NCBI RefSeq assembly: GCF_003311645.1
Contig: NZ_QEST01000184.1
Coordinates: forward strand, 124,001 to 188,000
Reading direction: 5' to 3'
Length of the DNA: 64,000 bases
DNA from: Streptomyces sp. PT12
GTDB lineage: Bacteria > Actinomycetota > Actinomycetes > Streptomycetales > Streptomycetaceae
Position 1 is the stretch's first letter. Every line of letters begins with the position of its first letter. A program made the translations under genes and the position numbers. Below the pieces are notes generated by a model. It searched no databases. It worked only from the letters and a program-made list of their open reading frames with translations, and was not told the DNA's origin. Positions 37,276-48,900 of the stretch are shown one piece after another.

Positions 37276-38517
37276 GTGTACGACGTCATTGTTGTCGGTG
37301 CCCGCTGCGCCGGTTCGCCGGTGGCCATGCTTTTGGCTCGCCAAGGCCACCGAGTTCTCATGGTGGATCGCTCCTCTTTTCCGAGCGATACCGTGTCGAC
37401 CCATTACATTCACCAGGCGGGGCTTTTGAAGCTCCAGGAGTGGGGTCTGCTCGACGAGGTCATCGCCGCCAAGACCCCGGCGTTGAGAAAGATGCACTAC
37501 ACGTACCGCGGGATTGAGCTCAATGGATTCGCCGACCCGGTTGACGGTATCGACGCCGTGTACTGTCCGCGGCGCTCCGTCCTCGACGAGATCCTGGTCA
37601 ACGGCGCCCGCCGGGCCGGTGCCGAGGTCGTCGAGGGATTCACCATGACTGACGTGGTCTTCTCCGGCGACCGCGTCGTGGGCATCCGGGGACGCGAGGG
37701 CGGGGGCCAGGAGCGGGAGTTCCGCGCCACCGTGGTCATCGGCGCCGACGGCTTCCACTCCACCGTCGCCAAGAAGGTCGGTGCCGAGCTGTACAACGTG
37801 CGCCCCGCGGCCGGCTTCATCTACTACTCGTATTACAGCGGCCTTGACTGGGGCCTGCACCACAAGACCGGCCTCAACGAGCGGTGGTTCGGAACCTGGC
37901 CCACCAATGACGGCCTTCAGATGCTGGCCACCATCTGCACCCGGAGCCAGCTCAAGGAGTTCCGGCAGGACGTGGAGGCCCGTTTCCAGGCTGTCTTCGA
38001 CGACGTGGAGCCGGAGATGGGCGCCCAGCTGCGCGACCAAGGCAGGCGCGAAGAGGACTTCAAGCCCATGCGCTACCCGGACAACTACTATCGCCGCGCC
38101 TATGGCCCCGGTTGGGCGCTCGTCGGTGACGCCGGGTACCACAAGGACCCCTACACCGGGTGGGGCATCACGGACGCGTTCCTCCACGGCGACCTGCTCG
38201 CCGACCGCGTTCACCAGGGGCTCGCCGGCGAACGCCCGATGGAGGAGGCGCTGGCTGAGTACAACAAGGTGCGCGACGAGGAGAGCGCCAGCGTCTACGA
38301 CTTCACCACCACCCTGGGGGAACTCACCGAGCTGCCGCCCTTCTTCCGCGTGACGATGGAAGCGATGAGCAGGGACCAGAAGTGGACCAACAAGATGCTC
38401 GGACTCATCGGCGGTATCGTCCCGGACTACGAGATCTACGCGCCCGAGGCTCTCGACCGTCTCTATGACGACGCGGGTGTGCCCCAGGAGGAGCGGATCT
38501 ACGACCCCACGGGCTGA
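37276..38517 (+). CDS. FAD-dependent monooxygenase/oxidoreductase, first cluster gene
   Basis: A 413-residue flavoprotein of the PHBH/halogenase-like fold. The N-terminal dinucleotide motif is VVGARCAGSPVAMLLAR (GxGxxG variant), a DG motif follows at VIGADGFHSTVAKKVG, and the FAD ribityl-binding motif is GDAGYHKDPYTGWGITDAF. The Trp-x-Trp-x-x-Ile motif of Trp halogenases was not seen, so oxygenation rather than halogenation is favoured. The substrate is unknown; position suggests tailoring of the assembly-line product. GTG 37276 has GAGGGG upstream. Two hairpins separate it from the next gene. Confidence 0.88.
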   Translation: MYDVIVVGARCAGSPVAMLLARQGHRVLMVDRSSFPSDTVSTHYIHQAGLLKLQEWGLLDEVIAAKTPALRKMHYTYRGIELNGFADPVDGIDAVYCPRRSVLDEILVNGARRAGAEVVEGFTMTDVVFSGDRVVGIRGREGGGQEREFRATVVIGADGFHSTVAKKVGAELYNVRPAAGFIYYSYYSGLDWGLHHKTGLNERWFGTWPTNDGLQMLATICTRSQLKEFRQDVEARFQAVFDDVEPEMGAQLRDQGRREEDFKPMRYPDNYYRRAYGPGWALVGDAGYHKDPYTGWGITDAFLHGDLLADRVHQGLAGERPMEEALAEYNKVRDEESASVYDFTTTLGELTELPPFFRVTMEAMSRDQKWTNKMLGLIGGIVPDYEIYAPEALDRLYDDAGVPQEERIYDPTG

Positions 38518-38535
38518 CCCCTCGGGCTGGCCCCC

Positions 38536-38587
38536 GGCGGCGCCTGGCCACGGCGCCGCCGCCCCGGCCGTCCCGGAAGGGACGGCC
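38536..38587 (+). terminator. Two adjacent hairpins after the FAD monooxygenase
   Basis: The first hairpin pairs 38536-38544 with 38552-38560 (9 bp, 7-base loop). The second pairs 38566-38574 with 38579-38587 (9 bp, GGAA tetraloop). Together they should reduce read-through, so the Rieske gene and the megasynthase genes may have their own promoter in 38588-38771, where I see no other gene. Confidence 0.65.
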
Positions 38588-38771
38588 CGTTGAGCACCGC
38601 CGTCTCCCTCGGAGCCTCGCGACACGCGGCGGTGCCCCGACGTTCCCCGGCGCCGCCGCGTCCGAGAGCGCTCCTGTCGCGCACGGCACGGGTGCGCCCG
38701 CCGCGCCCCGGCACGTCGGCCATCGCTTCCGCCACACCCACAACTCGCCTCGGCCCAGAGGGAGCCAGCAG

Positions 38772-39986
38772 ATGACGCGCGCATCCAGCATGTTCCAGCT
38801 GATCAGCGAACAGTCCGAGCAGAGACCGTACTTCGAAACCGGCGGCATCGGCCGTTCGCACGAGTTCTACACCGGTGAGGAGCAGCACCGGCGCGAGATG
38901 GACCGCATCTACGGCCGGCGCTGGCTGCCGGTCGACCACGTCTCCCGCCTCAGGGAGCCGGGCGCCTACAGCACCCTCAACATCGGCACCGGGTCCGTTC
39001 TGCTGATCCACGGCGACAACGGAATCCAGGCGTACCACAATTACTGCCGGCACCGCGGCTACAAGCTGGTGGAGGAGGCCGTCGGGAAGCGGCAGAGCCT
39101 TGTGTGCCTTTACCACTGCTGGGTCTACGACCGGAATGGCAAGCTCAAGAGCCTTAACGGCACATACTTCGACCACTTCTTCGAGAAGGGGAAGAACGGG
39201 CTGCTGCCCATCCGCACCGAGATCCGCCACGGCGTTGTGTTCATCACCTTCTCCGACGACGCGCCCGACCTGGACGCATCCCTGGGTGAGTTCGGCGAGT
39301 TCGCGCGCGTCTATGAGCTCGCCGACCTCGAGTGCGCCCAGGCCAAGGACTATCCCGTCGCCTCGAACTGGAAGCTCGTCGCGCACAACGTCAACGAGAG
39401 CCTGCACTTCCCGACCGCCCACAAGGATCTGCACCGCATCACCGACTTCGACGACGCGGGCACCTATGACCTCAAGGGCGACATCGTCGGGGCCTGGCAG
39501 TCCATTCGCAGCGGCTTCAACTCCGTTTCCATGACGGGGCGCAGCCAACGGGCGCCCATGTCCCTCGTGCCGGAGGCGGACCGGCAGCGGATCAACTGGA
39601 TCACCATCCTGCCCAACCTGCTGTTCGGGTTCACGGCCGACTACGTGATGATGCAGTGGGTCTGGCCCGAGAGCCCCGGCACCTGCTTCGTGCGGCACTT
39701 CTGGCTCTTCCATCCCTCGGAGACCGCCAAGGCGGACTTCTCCCACGAGGCCGTCTTCGCCCTGTGGGACAAGGCGAACTACGAGGACTGGGAGATGTGC
39801 GAGCGCACCCACCGCGGCCTGTCCAACCCGCTGTGGAGGCCGGGGCAGCTCTCCCTCGACGAGGAGGTCGTCTCCCAGATCGACGCCTGGGTGGCGGCGG
39901 AGACCGCGGAACCGGCGCCCGGCACCGGCCTCTCCCCCGGCACCGACGCGCCCCGCCCCGACGAGCCCGCCGCGGCCGAGGGGTGA
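38772..39986 (+). CDS. Rieske non-heme iron oxygenase (ring-hydroxylating type alpha subunit)
   Basis: A 404-residue oxygenase. The Rieske [2Fe-2S] ligands are C92-x-H94 and C112-x-x-H115 (YCRHRGYK, then CLYHCW). The mononuclear iron site is H212 and H217 in NESLHFPTAH, with D339 as likely third ligand. An electron bridge Asp/Asn precedes it (N208). These enzymes need a reductase/ferredoxin, not encoded nearby. In biosynthetic clusters Rieske oxygenases perform hydroxylation, cyclisation or desaturation of advanced intermediates. Its stop is 2 bp before the megasynthase ATG, so the two are co-transcribed. The last 40 residues are a Pro/Ala/Glu tail. Confidence 0.92.
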   Translation: MTRASSMFQLISEQSEQRPYFETGGIGRSHEFYTGEEQHRREMDRIYGRRWLPVDHVSRLREPGAYSTLNIGTGSVLLIHGDNGIQAYHNYCRHRGYKLVEEAVGKRQSLVCLYHCWVYDRNGKLKSLNGTYFDHFFEKGKNGLLPIRTEIRHGVVFITFSDDAPDLDASLGEFGEFARVYELADLECAQAKDYPVASNWKLVAHNVNESLHFPTAHKDLHRITDFDDAGTYDLKGDIVGAWQSIRSGFNSVSMTGRSQRAPMSLVPEADRQRINWITILPNLLFGFTADYVMMQWVWPESPGTCFVRHFWLFHPSETAKADFSHEAVFALWDKANYEDWEMCERTHRGLSNPLWRPGQLSLDEEVVSQIDAWVAAETAEPAPGTGLSPGTDAPRPDEPAAAEG

Positions 39987-39988
39987 GC

Positions 39989-42900
39989 ATGCCGAGCAAC
40001 TGCTTCATCATCGGCGGAACCCGGGTCCTCACCCATTGCGCCACCCAGCTGCTCGACGCCGGCGTACGCGTCGAGGGCGTCCTCAGCGACGACCCGGCCG
40101 CGGCCGCGTGGGCGGCCGAGCACGGCATCGCCCTGCACGACCCGGACGACCTGGCGGCGACGCTGTCGGGGCGGCCGTTCGACTACCTGTTCAGCGTGGT
40201 CAACTTCCGGATCCTCTCCCGGGAGATCCTGGACCTGCCGAGGATCGCCGCGATCAACTTCCACGACGGCCCGCTGCCCCGCTACTCCGGCAGCAACGTT
40301 CCGGCCTGGGCGCTCTACGAGGGAGCGACCAGGCACGCGGCGACCTGGCACCTGATGGCGGAGGCCGTGGACGCCGGCGGCGTGCTGCTGGAGCGGTGGT
40401 TCCCGATCCGCGACCACTCCACCGCCCTGTCCCTGACCTACGAGGCGAGCGAGACCGGCATCGAGCTGTTCCGGAACCTCGTCCCGCATGTGGTGGCCGG
40501 CACCCTGCCCGAGCCGGTCGACACCGGCGATCGCGAGCGGCGGTTCTACCGCCGGTCCGCCCGCATGGCGTCCGGCGGCGTGATCCACGCCGGCACCAGT
40601 GCCGCCGAGGCCGTCCGGATATCCAAGGCCCTCGACTACGGCTCCTTCCCGAACCCGCTCGGCATCCCGACTCTCGTCACCGAGCAGGGCGCGGTCTTCA
40701 CCCGGCAGGTCAGGCTCATTCCACGTGACGAACCCCGCGAGAACACCATCGCGCTCGGGGTGGCCACCTCGGCGCTCACCCTCGCGGCGCCGGACGCGGA
40801 CCTCGTCCTCAGCGACTTCCTCGCCGTCGACGGAAGCGCCCTGAGCGGCCAGGCCGCCGCACAGCGCCTGGGCATCGTCGAGGGCGCCGCGATGCCCGCC
40901 GTCTCGGCGGAGCGGCTCAAGGACATCGCCGCCGCCCAGCGACTGCTGCGGCCCCGCGAGCCGTGGTGGCGGGCGCGGCTGGCGGAGCTGCGCCCCGCGC
41001 CGCTGGCCGCCGACGACTTCACCGCGGCCACGGCGCACTACGGGCGCTATGAGCTGGCGTTCACCCCGGCCTCCCGCGAGGAGGCGGTCGGCGTCGTGCG
41101 CGCCTTCCTCGCCGCCGTGGCCGAGCGCACGGGCGAGGCCGTCTACGACTTCGCGTGGTCGCCGTCGGCCGCGCGTGCCCTCGCGGACCGGACGCATGGC
41201 ATCGCCGCCGCCCGCTTCCCCGTCCGGTTTGACGCGGACAGCACGCGCTCCCTGCTCGACAAGCTGGACGAGGCGGCGGAACGGAAGGGATACGCCGCCG
41301 ACCTCGAGGTTCGCCTCGGCCTCGCGGGGCGTCCGCTGGGCTCCGAGGAGCCGGCCTTCACCCGGGTCATGGTGCTGGAACGGCTGGCCGGCGAGGAGGC
41401 GTCCGCGGAACCGCACACCGAGATCGCCCTGTTGTGCCTCGACGACGGCCCGCCCACGGTCTTCGTGCGGGAGACCGCGATGCGCTCCGACGAGGCGCTG
41501 GCGTTCACCGAACGGGTCGAGGACATCGCCCTGGCCGCGCTGTTCCACGGCGAGGACGCCGCTCCCGCCGGCGAGCGGCCCGTCGCGGCCGACGCCGGGG
41601 GCGCGACCGCGGAGCCGGAGGAACCGGCCGTCACCCCCGCCGCCGAGGCCGGGGACGCGACCAGCGAGGCGGCGGGGCCCACGGTCCTCGACCTGGTCGC
41701 CGCCGCGGTCGCCGAGCGGCCTGAGGCCGTCGCCCTCCGCTGCGGCAACCGGACACTGGACTACGCCGGGCTCGACGCCTGGGCCGACGCGATCGCCGCC
41801 CGCCTCCACGACCACGGCATCGAGCACGGCTCGGTCGTCGGCGTGCTGCTGGAGCGGGGCGCCCACCTGCTGCCGGCGTTGCTCGGCGTCCTGCGGGCCG
41901 GTGCCGCCTTCCTGCCGCTTGACGCCGGCTACCCCGTCGAACGGCTGCGGCGCTACGCCGAGGTCTCCGGGTGCGACCTGGTGCTCACCGACGCCGCGAC
42001 TCACGCGCTTGGCGCGTCGCTCGGCCCGGCCCTGCGGGTGCCGGAGGCGGACGGCTCGGCGGCGGCGGTGCCGGCCACGCCCGGTGGCGGTGACCTGGCG
42101 TACATCCTGTTCACCAGCGGCTCCACCGGCGAACCCAAGGGCGTCGAGATCGAGCACGGGGCACTGGCCAACTTCCTCACGGGAATCGGCGAACGCCTCG
42201 GTGTCTCGGCCGGCGACCGGGTGCTCGCACACACGACGGTGGCCTTCGACATCTCCCTGCTCGAGCTGTTCCTGCCCCTGACGGTCGGCGCCACGGTGGT
42301 GCTGGCCCCGGGCTCAGTCGCCCGCGACCCGGGCCGACTGGCCGAACTGGTCGGCGAGGTGACCGTTGCCCAGGCGACCCCCAGCATGTGGCGGCTGCTG
42401 CTGGAGACCGGCTGGAGACCGGTGCCCGGCCTCACCGTCCTCTCCGGTGGCGAGGCGCTGCCCGCCAGCCTCGCCGAGCCGCTGCACGCTTCGGCGCGCG
42501 CGCTGTGGAACCTGTACGGGCCGACCGAGGCGACCATCTGGGCCTCCTGCCACCGCGTCACCTCCGTGGACGCGCCCCCGCCCCTGGGGGAGACGTTGCC
42601 AGGGCTCGCGTTCCACGTCCTGGACGAGCGGTGGGAGCCGTGTGCCCCCGGCGCGGTCGGCACGCTGTACATCTCGGGCGCGGGGCTCGCCCGGGGCTAC
42701 TGCCGGCGCCCTGACCTCACCGCGGACGCCTTCCCCGCCCACCCGGTCACCGGCGAACGGCTCTACCGCACCGGCGACGAGGTGCGGCTTGGCGAGGACG
42801 GCGCCCTCACGTGGCTCGGCCGCGTCGACGCCCAGGTGAAGGTGCGGGGCAACCGCATCGAGCCCGCGGAGATCGAGCGGGTGCTGGAGCGGTGCCCCGG

Positions 42901-45900
42901 GGTCGGCGCGGCCGTGGTCGCGGCGGCGCGCTTCGAGGGGCGGGGGGAACCACGGCTGACCGCCTACCTGGTCGGCGACGCACCGGGGACGAAGGCCGAA
43001 CTCGACGCGTTCGTCCGGGAATCGCTCCCGGAGTACATGGTGCCCGACGCCTATGTGCGCCTCGCGGCGTTGCCCCTCACGGAGAACGGCAAGGTCGCCA
43101 GGTCGCGGCTGCCCGAGCCGACGCGGGACACCATCGTCAGGGCCGCGGAACCCGCGCCCGCGACCGAGCGAACCGCGCCGCCGCCCCAGGCGGCCGGCGA
43201 GGCGGTCGGCCTGACCATGGCGGCCCTGGCCGAGGTGATCGCGCGCACCTTCGCGGACACCCTGGGGAGCTCCGGCTTCGGGACGGAGGCCAACTTCTTC
43301 GACCTGGGCGGCGAGTCGGCCAATGTCACCGTCGCCGCGGCACGGCTCAGCCGCGCGCTGGGCGCGCAGATCAGCACCACGTCCATCTTCGCCACCGGGT
43401 CGCCGGCCAGGCTGGCCCGGCTGCTGGCGGACGAGGGCGCGGTGCGCGTCGTCGCCGCGCGGGAGGACGGCGCCGCCGACGGGCCCGCACCCGCAGCCGG
43501 AGCAGAGGCACCGGAGCCGGTCGCCCCCGCGCGGGTCGCACGGGCCGCGCCCGAGCGGTCGGCGCCCGCCGCGCCCGCCGCACCCGCCGCACCCGCCGCG
43601 CCCGTCGCGCCCGTCGCGCCCGTCGCGCCCGCCGCGTCGGCGGAGGCCGACGGGCCCGTGGGCGCGCGGCGTCCCGTCGGGGCCGACGCCCTGGCCATCG
43701 TGGGCATGGCCTGCCGGTTCCCCGGCGCCGCCACACCCGACGAGTTCTGGAGGAACCTCGTCGACGGCGTCTCGGGCATCGGCGAGGCACCGGCCGGACG
43801 GCGCGGCTGGGCGCACCTGTGGACGGACGCCGACGACGTGCGCATGGGCTGGATCGACGGCGTCGAGTACTTCGACCCCGCGCGCTTCGGCCTGACGGAC
43901 CGCGAGGCGCGCCGGATGGACCCCCTGCAACGCCTTCTGCTCACCGTGACGGCGGAGGCGCTTGAGGGCAGCGGTCACGACCAGGTCTCTCTCGGCGCCG
44001 ACACCGGCGTCTTCGTCGGCACGATCGCGAGCGACTTCCCCGAACTCGTGGCGCGGAGCACCGGCCACGCCGATCCGCACGCGGCGACGGGCACCGCCAT
44101 CTCCATGATCGCCAACCGGCTGTCGCACGTCTTCGGCTGGTCAGGCCCGAGCCTCGCCGTCGACACGGCCTGCTCGTCGTCGCTGGTCGCCCTCCACCAG
44201 GCGGCCATGCACCTGCGCGTCGGCGATGTGGACGCCGCCGTGGTCGGAGCCGCCAACCTGGTGTTCACGCCGGACAAGACGCGTTCCTTCGCGCGCGGCG
44301 GGATGCTGTCCCCGCAGGGGATGTGCCGCGCCTTCGACGAGGCGGCGGACGGCTATGTCCGCGGCGAGGGCTGCGGTGTCGTCGTCCTCAAGCGGCTCGC
44401 CGACGCGGAGCGCGACGGCGATCCCGTGCTGGCCGTGGTCCGCGGCAGCGCCGTCAACCACACCGGCGGCGGCGCCGGGTTCCTCACGGCACCCAGCAGG
44501 CCAGCCCAGGAAGCGGTGCTGCGCAAGGCGCTGGCCGCGGCCGGGACCGCCCCGGACGGCATCGGATACGTCGAGGCGCACGGCACCGGCACCCAGCTCG
44601 GCGACCTCATCGAGCTGGAGGCGCTGCACGCGGTGGTCGGCCGGGCGGCCACGGGCCCGGTCGCCATCGGTTCGGTGAAGACCAACATCGGTCATCTGGA
44701 GCCCGCCGCCGGCATCGCCGGCCTCATCAAAACGGTCCTCGCGCTCCAGGCTGGCGCGATCCCGCCGTCCCTCAACCTCCGCACCCCGAACCGGGCCTTC
44801 GACTTCGACGGCTCGCCCCTGTTCGTCGCCGACCGGCTCCTGCCCTGGGAGGGGCCCAGGGTCGCGGGCGTCAGCAGCTTCGGCTTCGGCGGCGCGAACG
44901 CCCATGTCGTGGTCGAGGCCGCGCCCCCTTCGGCGCCCGCCGCCGACCACGGCCCGCGCCTGCTGACGCTGTCGGCCGCCTCCGAGGCCGGGCTGCGCAC
45001 CCTGGCGCGGCGCCTGGTGCTGATGCTCGGGGCCGCGTACTGCCCGCCCCTGGCCGCGCTGAGCGAGGCGAGCCTGCGCCGTCCCGCGGCGCCGCACCGC
45101 CTGGCCTGCGTGGTGGACGGCGTGGAGCAACTGGAGGACAAGCTGCGGCTGTTCCTCGCCGGCGTGAGCGAGGCGCGCTCCCTGTACGCGGGTGTCGCCT
45201 CCGGCGGTGGCCGGACCGGGTCGGTGCCGGTGGAGCCCGGGGCGGACCGGCATCAACTCGCCGCTGCCGCCCGGCAGTTCGTCGCCGGGGCCGATCTCGC
45301 CGCCGGGCCGGGGCGGGCACCCGTCCGCTTCCCGACCGCGCCGCACGAGGAGCGTTACCTCTGGTTGGAGCCCGCGGAGCGCGCGGAGAGCGCGGGGACC
45401 GCGCCAGCGACGCCGACCGGCCGTGCCGCCCGGTCGTGGGCCGCGCGGGACGAGGCCGCCGAGCACGTGGTCCTCGGCAGGCCGACCCTGCCCGGCGCGG
45501 CCTATCCAGGCCGAGTCGCCGAACTCGTCGGCCGTGACCGATTCGGCCTGCGCGACCTGACATTCCGCGTGACCGTCGAGGGCCCGGAGACCCTCTCCGC
45601 CGAACGCGAGGGCGCGTCGGTCAGGTTCCACAACGCGGCCGGCGCCCTGGTCTGCGACGGCCGGGTGGTCGACCCGGAGCCGCCAGCGTTCACCGCGCCC
45701 CCCTCGGGCGACGCTTTCGCGGAGGCGGATCTCGACGCGATGTACCGCGCGTTCGAGCGCGACGGGCTCCGCTACGGCCCCGGCTTCCGCACGGTCGCCT
45801 CCCTTGCGACCGCCCCCGGATGGGCCACCGGCGAGCTGCGGGCGGGACTGCCACCGCTTGGCGCGGTGGACACCCGGCTGCTTGACGGGGCGTTCCAGGT

Positions 45901-48900
45901 CGCGCTCGCCGCGTGCGGCGCGAAGGGGCTGTACGTGCCCTTCACCATCGGGCGGCTCTCGGTCCTCGGGCGGCTCCCCGGCACGGCCCGCGTATACGCC
46001 CGGCGCGACCGGGACACGGGCCCCGACGCCGACCTGCTCGTCGCGAGCCTGGTGATTCTCGACGGGAGCACCCCGGTGCTTGAAGCCCACGGCGTCACCT
46101 GGAAGCGGCTCTCGCCGTCGCCGCCCGACCGGGTGCCGGAGCCGGGCCCGGAGCGGGACGCCCTGCGCACGGGCCTGTCCGGGCTGGCGGGGAAGGCCAC
46201 TCCCGCCATCGCCCCCGCCGCGCGCAACGGCCACCGCGCCGCGCCGGAACGGGCGGGCGAAGGGCTGGAGGCGGCCCTGGTCGGGTGGGTGGCATCAGCC
46301 CTGGAGCGGGAGGCCGACGCCCTCGAGCCTGACCGGCCGCTTCAGGAACAGGGACTCGACTCCCTGCTCGCCGTCTCGCTGGCCCAGGACATCCAGGAGA
46401 AGCTCAACGTCGACATCCCGGTCACCCTGCTGCTCGAGGTCGGAACGGTCCGGCGGCTCGCCTCCGAGCTGCGCGATGAGTACGGCGTTACGGCCGTGCC
46501 GTCCCCAGGCGCCGACGCCGGATCCCCGCCGTCTCCTCCCGCGCCCCCGGCCTCCGCCGCGGGTGCCGGGAGCAGGCCCGCGAGCTCCCTCCCCGCCCCC
46601 GCCGAGGCCGCGGGCACGCCCGACGACGACCGCCACGCCATCGCCGTCATCGGCCTCGACGGGGTCTTCCCCGGCGCCGCGAACATCGAGGAGCTGTGGG
46701 ATGTCCTGATGGCCGGCGAGGACCGCCTGCGCGAGGTGCCGCCCGACCGCTGGGACATCGAGGAGTACTACGGCACCAAGGGCGAGCCGGGCACGGTCTA
46801 CCTGCGCAAGGCTGGCTTCATCGACGGCCTCACCGAGTTCGACGCCGGGTTCTTCCGGCTCTCACCTGCCGAGGCGCAGTGGATCGACCCCCAGCAGCGT
46901 CATCTGATCCAGTCGGCCTGGCGCGCGCTCGAGGACGCCGGGATCGCCGGCCGGGTGCACGGCTCCACGGGTGTGTTCGTCGGCGCCAGCTACCAGCACT
47001 ACCGCGACGTCGTCGTGGGCGATGTCGTGGAGACGGCCGCGGGCCTGGGGAACCACAACGCGATCCTCGCCAACCGGCTGAGCTACTTCCTGGATCTGCG
47101 GGGGCCGAGCATGACGATCGACACATTGTGTTCGTCGTCGCTTGTGGCCCTGCACACGGCGGTGCGTTCCCTCAGGGAGGGCGAGTGCGAGCAGGCCATC
47201 GTCGCCGGCGTGCACGTGGCCCTGTCCCCCCTGCACTATGTCGCCATGCGGAACCTGCGCGCCCTGTCCCCTTCGGGTGTGGTGCGGGCGTTTGATGCGG
47301 GGGCGGATGGGTTTGTGCCGGGGGAGGGTGTGGTGTCGGTGGTGGTGAAGCCGTTGGGGGCGGCGTTGCGTGATGGGGATCGGGTGCGTGGGGTGGTGCG
47401 GGGGAGTGCGGTGAATCACGGGGGGCGGACGAGTGGTCTGACGGTGCCGAGTGGTGGTGCGCAGCATGAGGTGGTGGTGGCGGCGTTGCGGGATGCGGGG
47501 GTGTCGGCGGAGTCGATTGGGTTGGTGGAGGCGCATGGGACGGGGACGGGGTTGGGGGATCCGATTGAGGTGGAGGGGTTGACGCGGGCGTGGCGTCGGT
47601 TTACGGATCGTTCGCAGTTTTGTGGGATTGGTTCGGTGAAGTCGAATATTGGGCATTTGGAGCCGGCGGCGGGGCTTGCGGGGTTGGTGAAGGTGTTGTT
47701 GGCGTTGGAGCGGGGGGTGGTGCCGGCGTCGTTGCATGTGCGGCGGCCGAATGATCATGTGCGTTTTGAGGGGACGCCGTTTTTTGTGGTGGATCGTCCG
47801 TGGGTGTGGTCGCGTGGTGGGGGTGTGCGGCGGGCGGCGGTGAGTGCGTTTGGGATGGGGGGTGTGAACGCTCATGTGGTGGTGGAGGAGGCGCCGCCTG
47901 TGGTGCGGGGGGAGCCGGTGGTGCGGGGGGGTTATGTGGTGCGGGTGACGGGTGCGGATGAGCGGGCGGTGCGTGCGCTGGCCACCGCCTACGCCGACCG
48001 CTTCGAAACCGCATCGGACGACGAGCTGGGCGACCTCGCGTACACCGCCAACACGGGCCGCGCGGCTCACCGTTGGCGCGTCGCCGTGCACGGCGCCAAC
48101 GGCGCGGAACTGGCCGCGCGGCTCGCCGATGTCGCCGACGGCGGCACGTCGGCCGTCCAGCGGGGCGGAAATCCGGCCGCCGTCTTCCTCTTCACCGGCC
48201 AGGGAACCCAGTACGGCGACATGGCCAAGCAACTGGCGGCGACCGAGCCCGCCTTTCGCGAGGCCCTGCACGAGTGCGCCGAACTTGTCGAGCCCCACCT
48301 CGACGTTCCGCTGCTCGATCTGCTGCACGGCGGCGCCGGGCACCTGCTGGACCAGACCCGGTACGCGCAGGTCGCCATCGTCAGCGTCCAGGTGGCCCTG
48401 GTGCGTTACCTGGAGGCGGTCGGGGTGCGCCCGGCCGCCGTCGCAGGGCACAGCCTCGGCGAACTCACGGCCGCCTGGGCCGCCGACGTGCTGCCCCTGC
48501 CCGACCTGCTGCGGCTGACCGCGCTGCGCGGCGCGCTCATGCAGGAGCGGTCGGCCGGCGGATCCATGGCCGCGGTCCACACCGACGCGGGGACACTGAC
48601 CGACGCGCTGCGGGACCACCCCGACGTGGAGATCGCGGCGTACAACGCGCCCCGGGCGCACACGGTCACCGGCCCCGCCGACGCCGTCGCCCGTTTCCTC
48701 GCCGAGACCGCGATCCGCACCCAGCGGCTCGCCGTCAGCCACGCCTTCCACTCCGCGGCCATGGAGCCGGCCGTGCGGCCGTTCGCCCAGGCCGTGGGCG
48801 CCACGCCGCTCAAGCCCCCCGCTCTCCCGTTCGCCACCACGCTGACCGGCGACTGGCACACCGCGGAGACCGCGACCGACCCCGAGCACTGGGCCGCGGC

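Noticed and set aside
37276-38517. Flavin-dependent halogenase for the first cluster gene
   Set aside because: The WxWxIP-type halogenase motif and its catalytic Lys motif were not found; the fold is compatible but monooxygenase is the safer call.
38588-38771. Small protein frame between the FAD and Rieske genes (from about 38590)
   Set aside because: Composition is Ala/Pro/Arg/Ser without any domain, it runs directly into the Rieske start, and it follows two hairpins; it is more likely a leader region.
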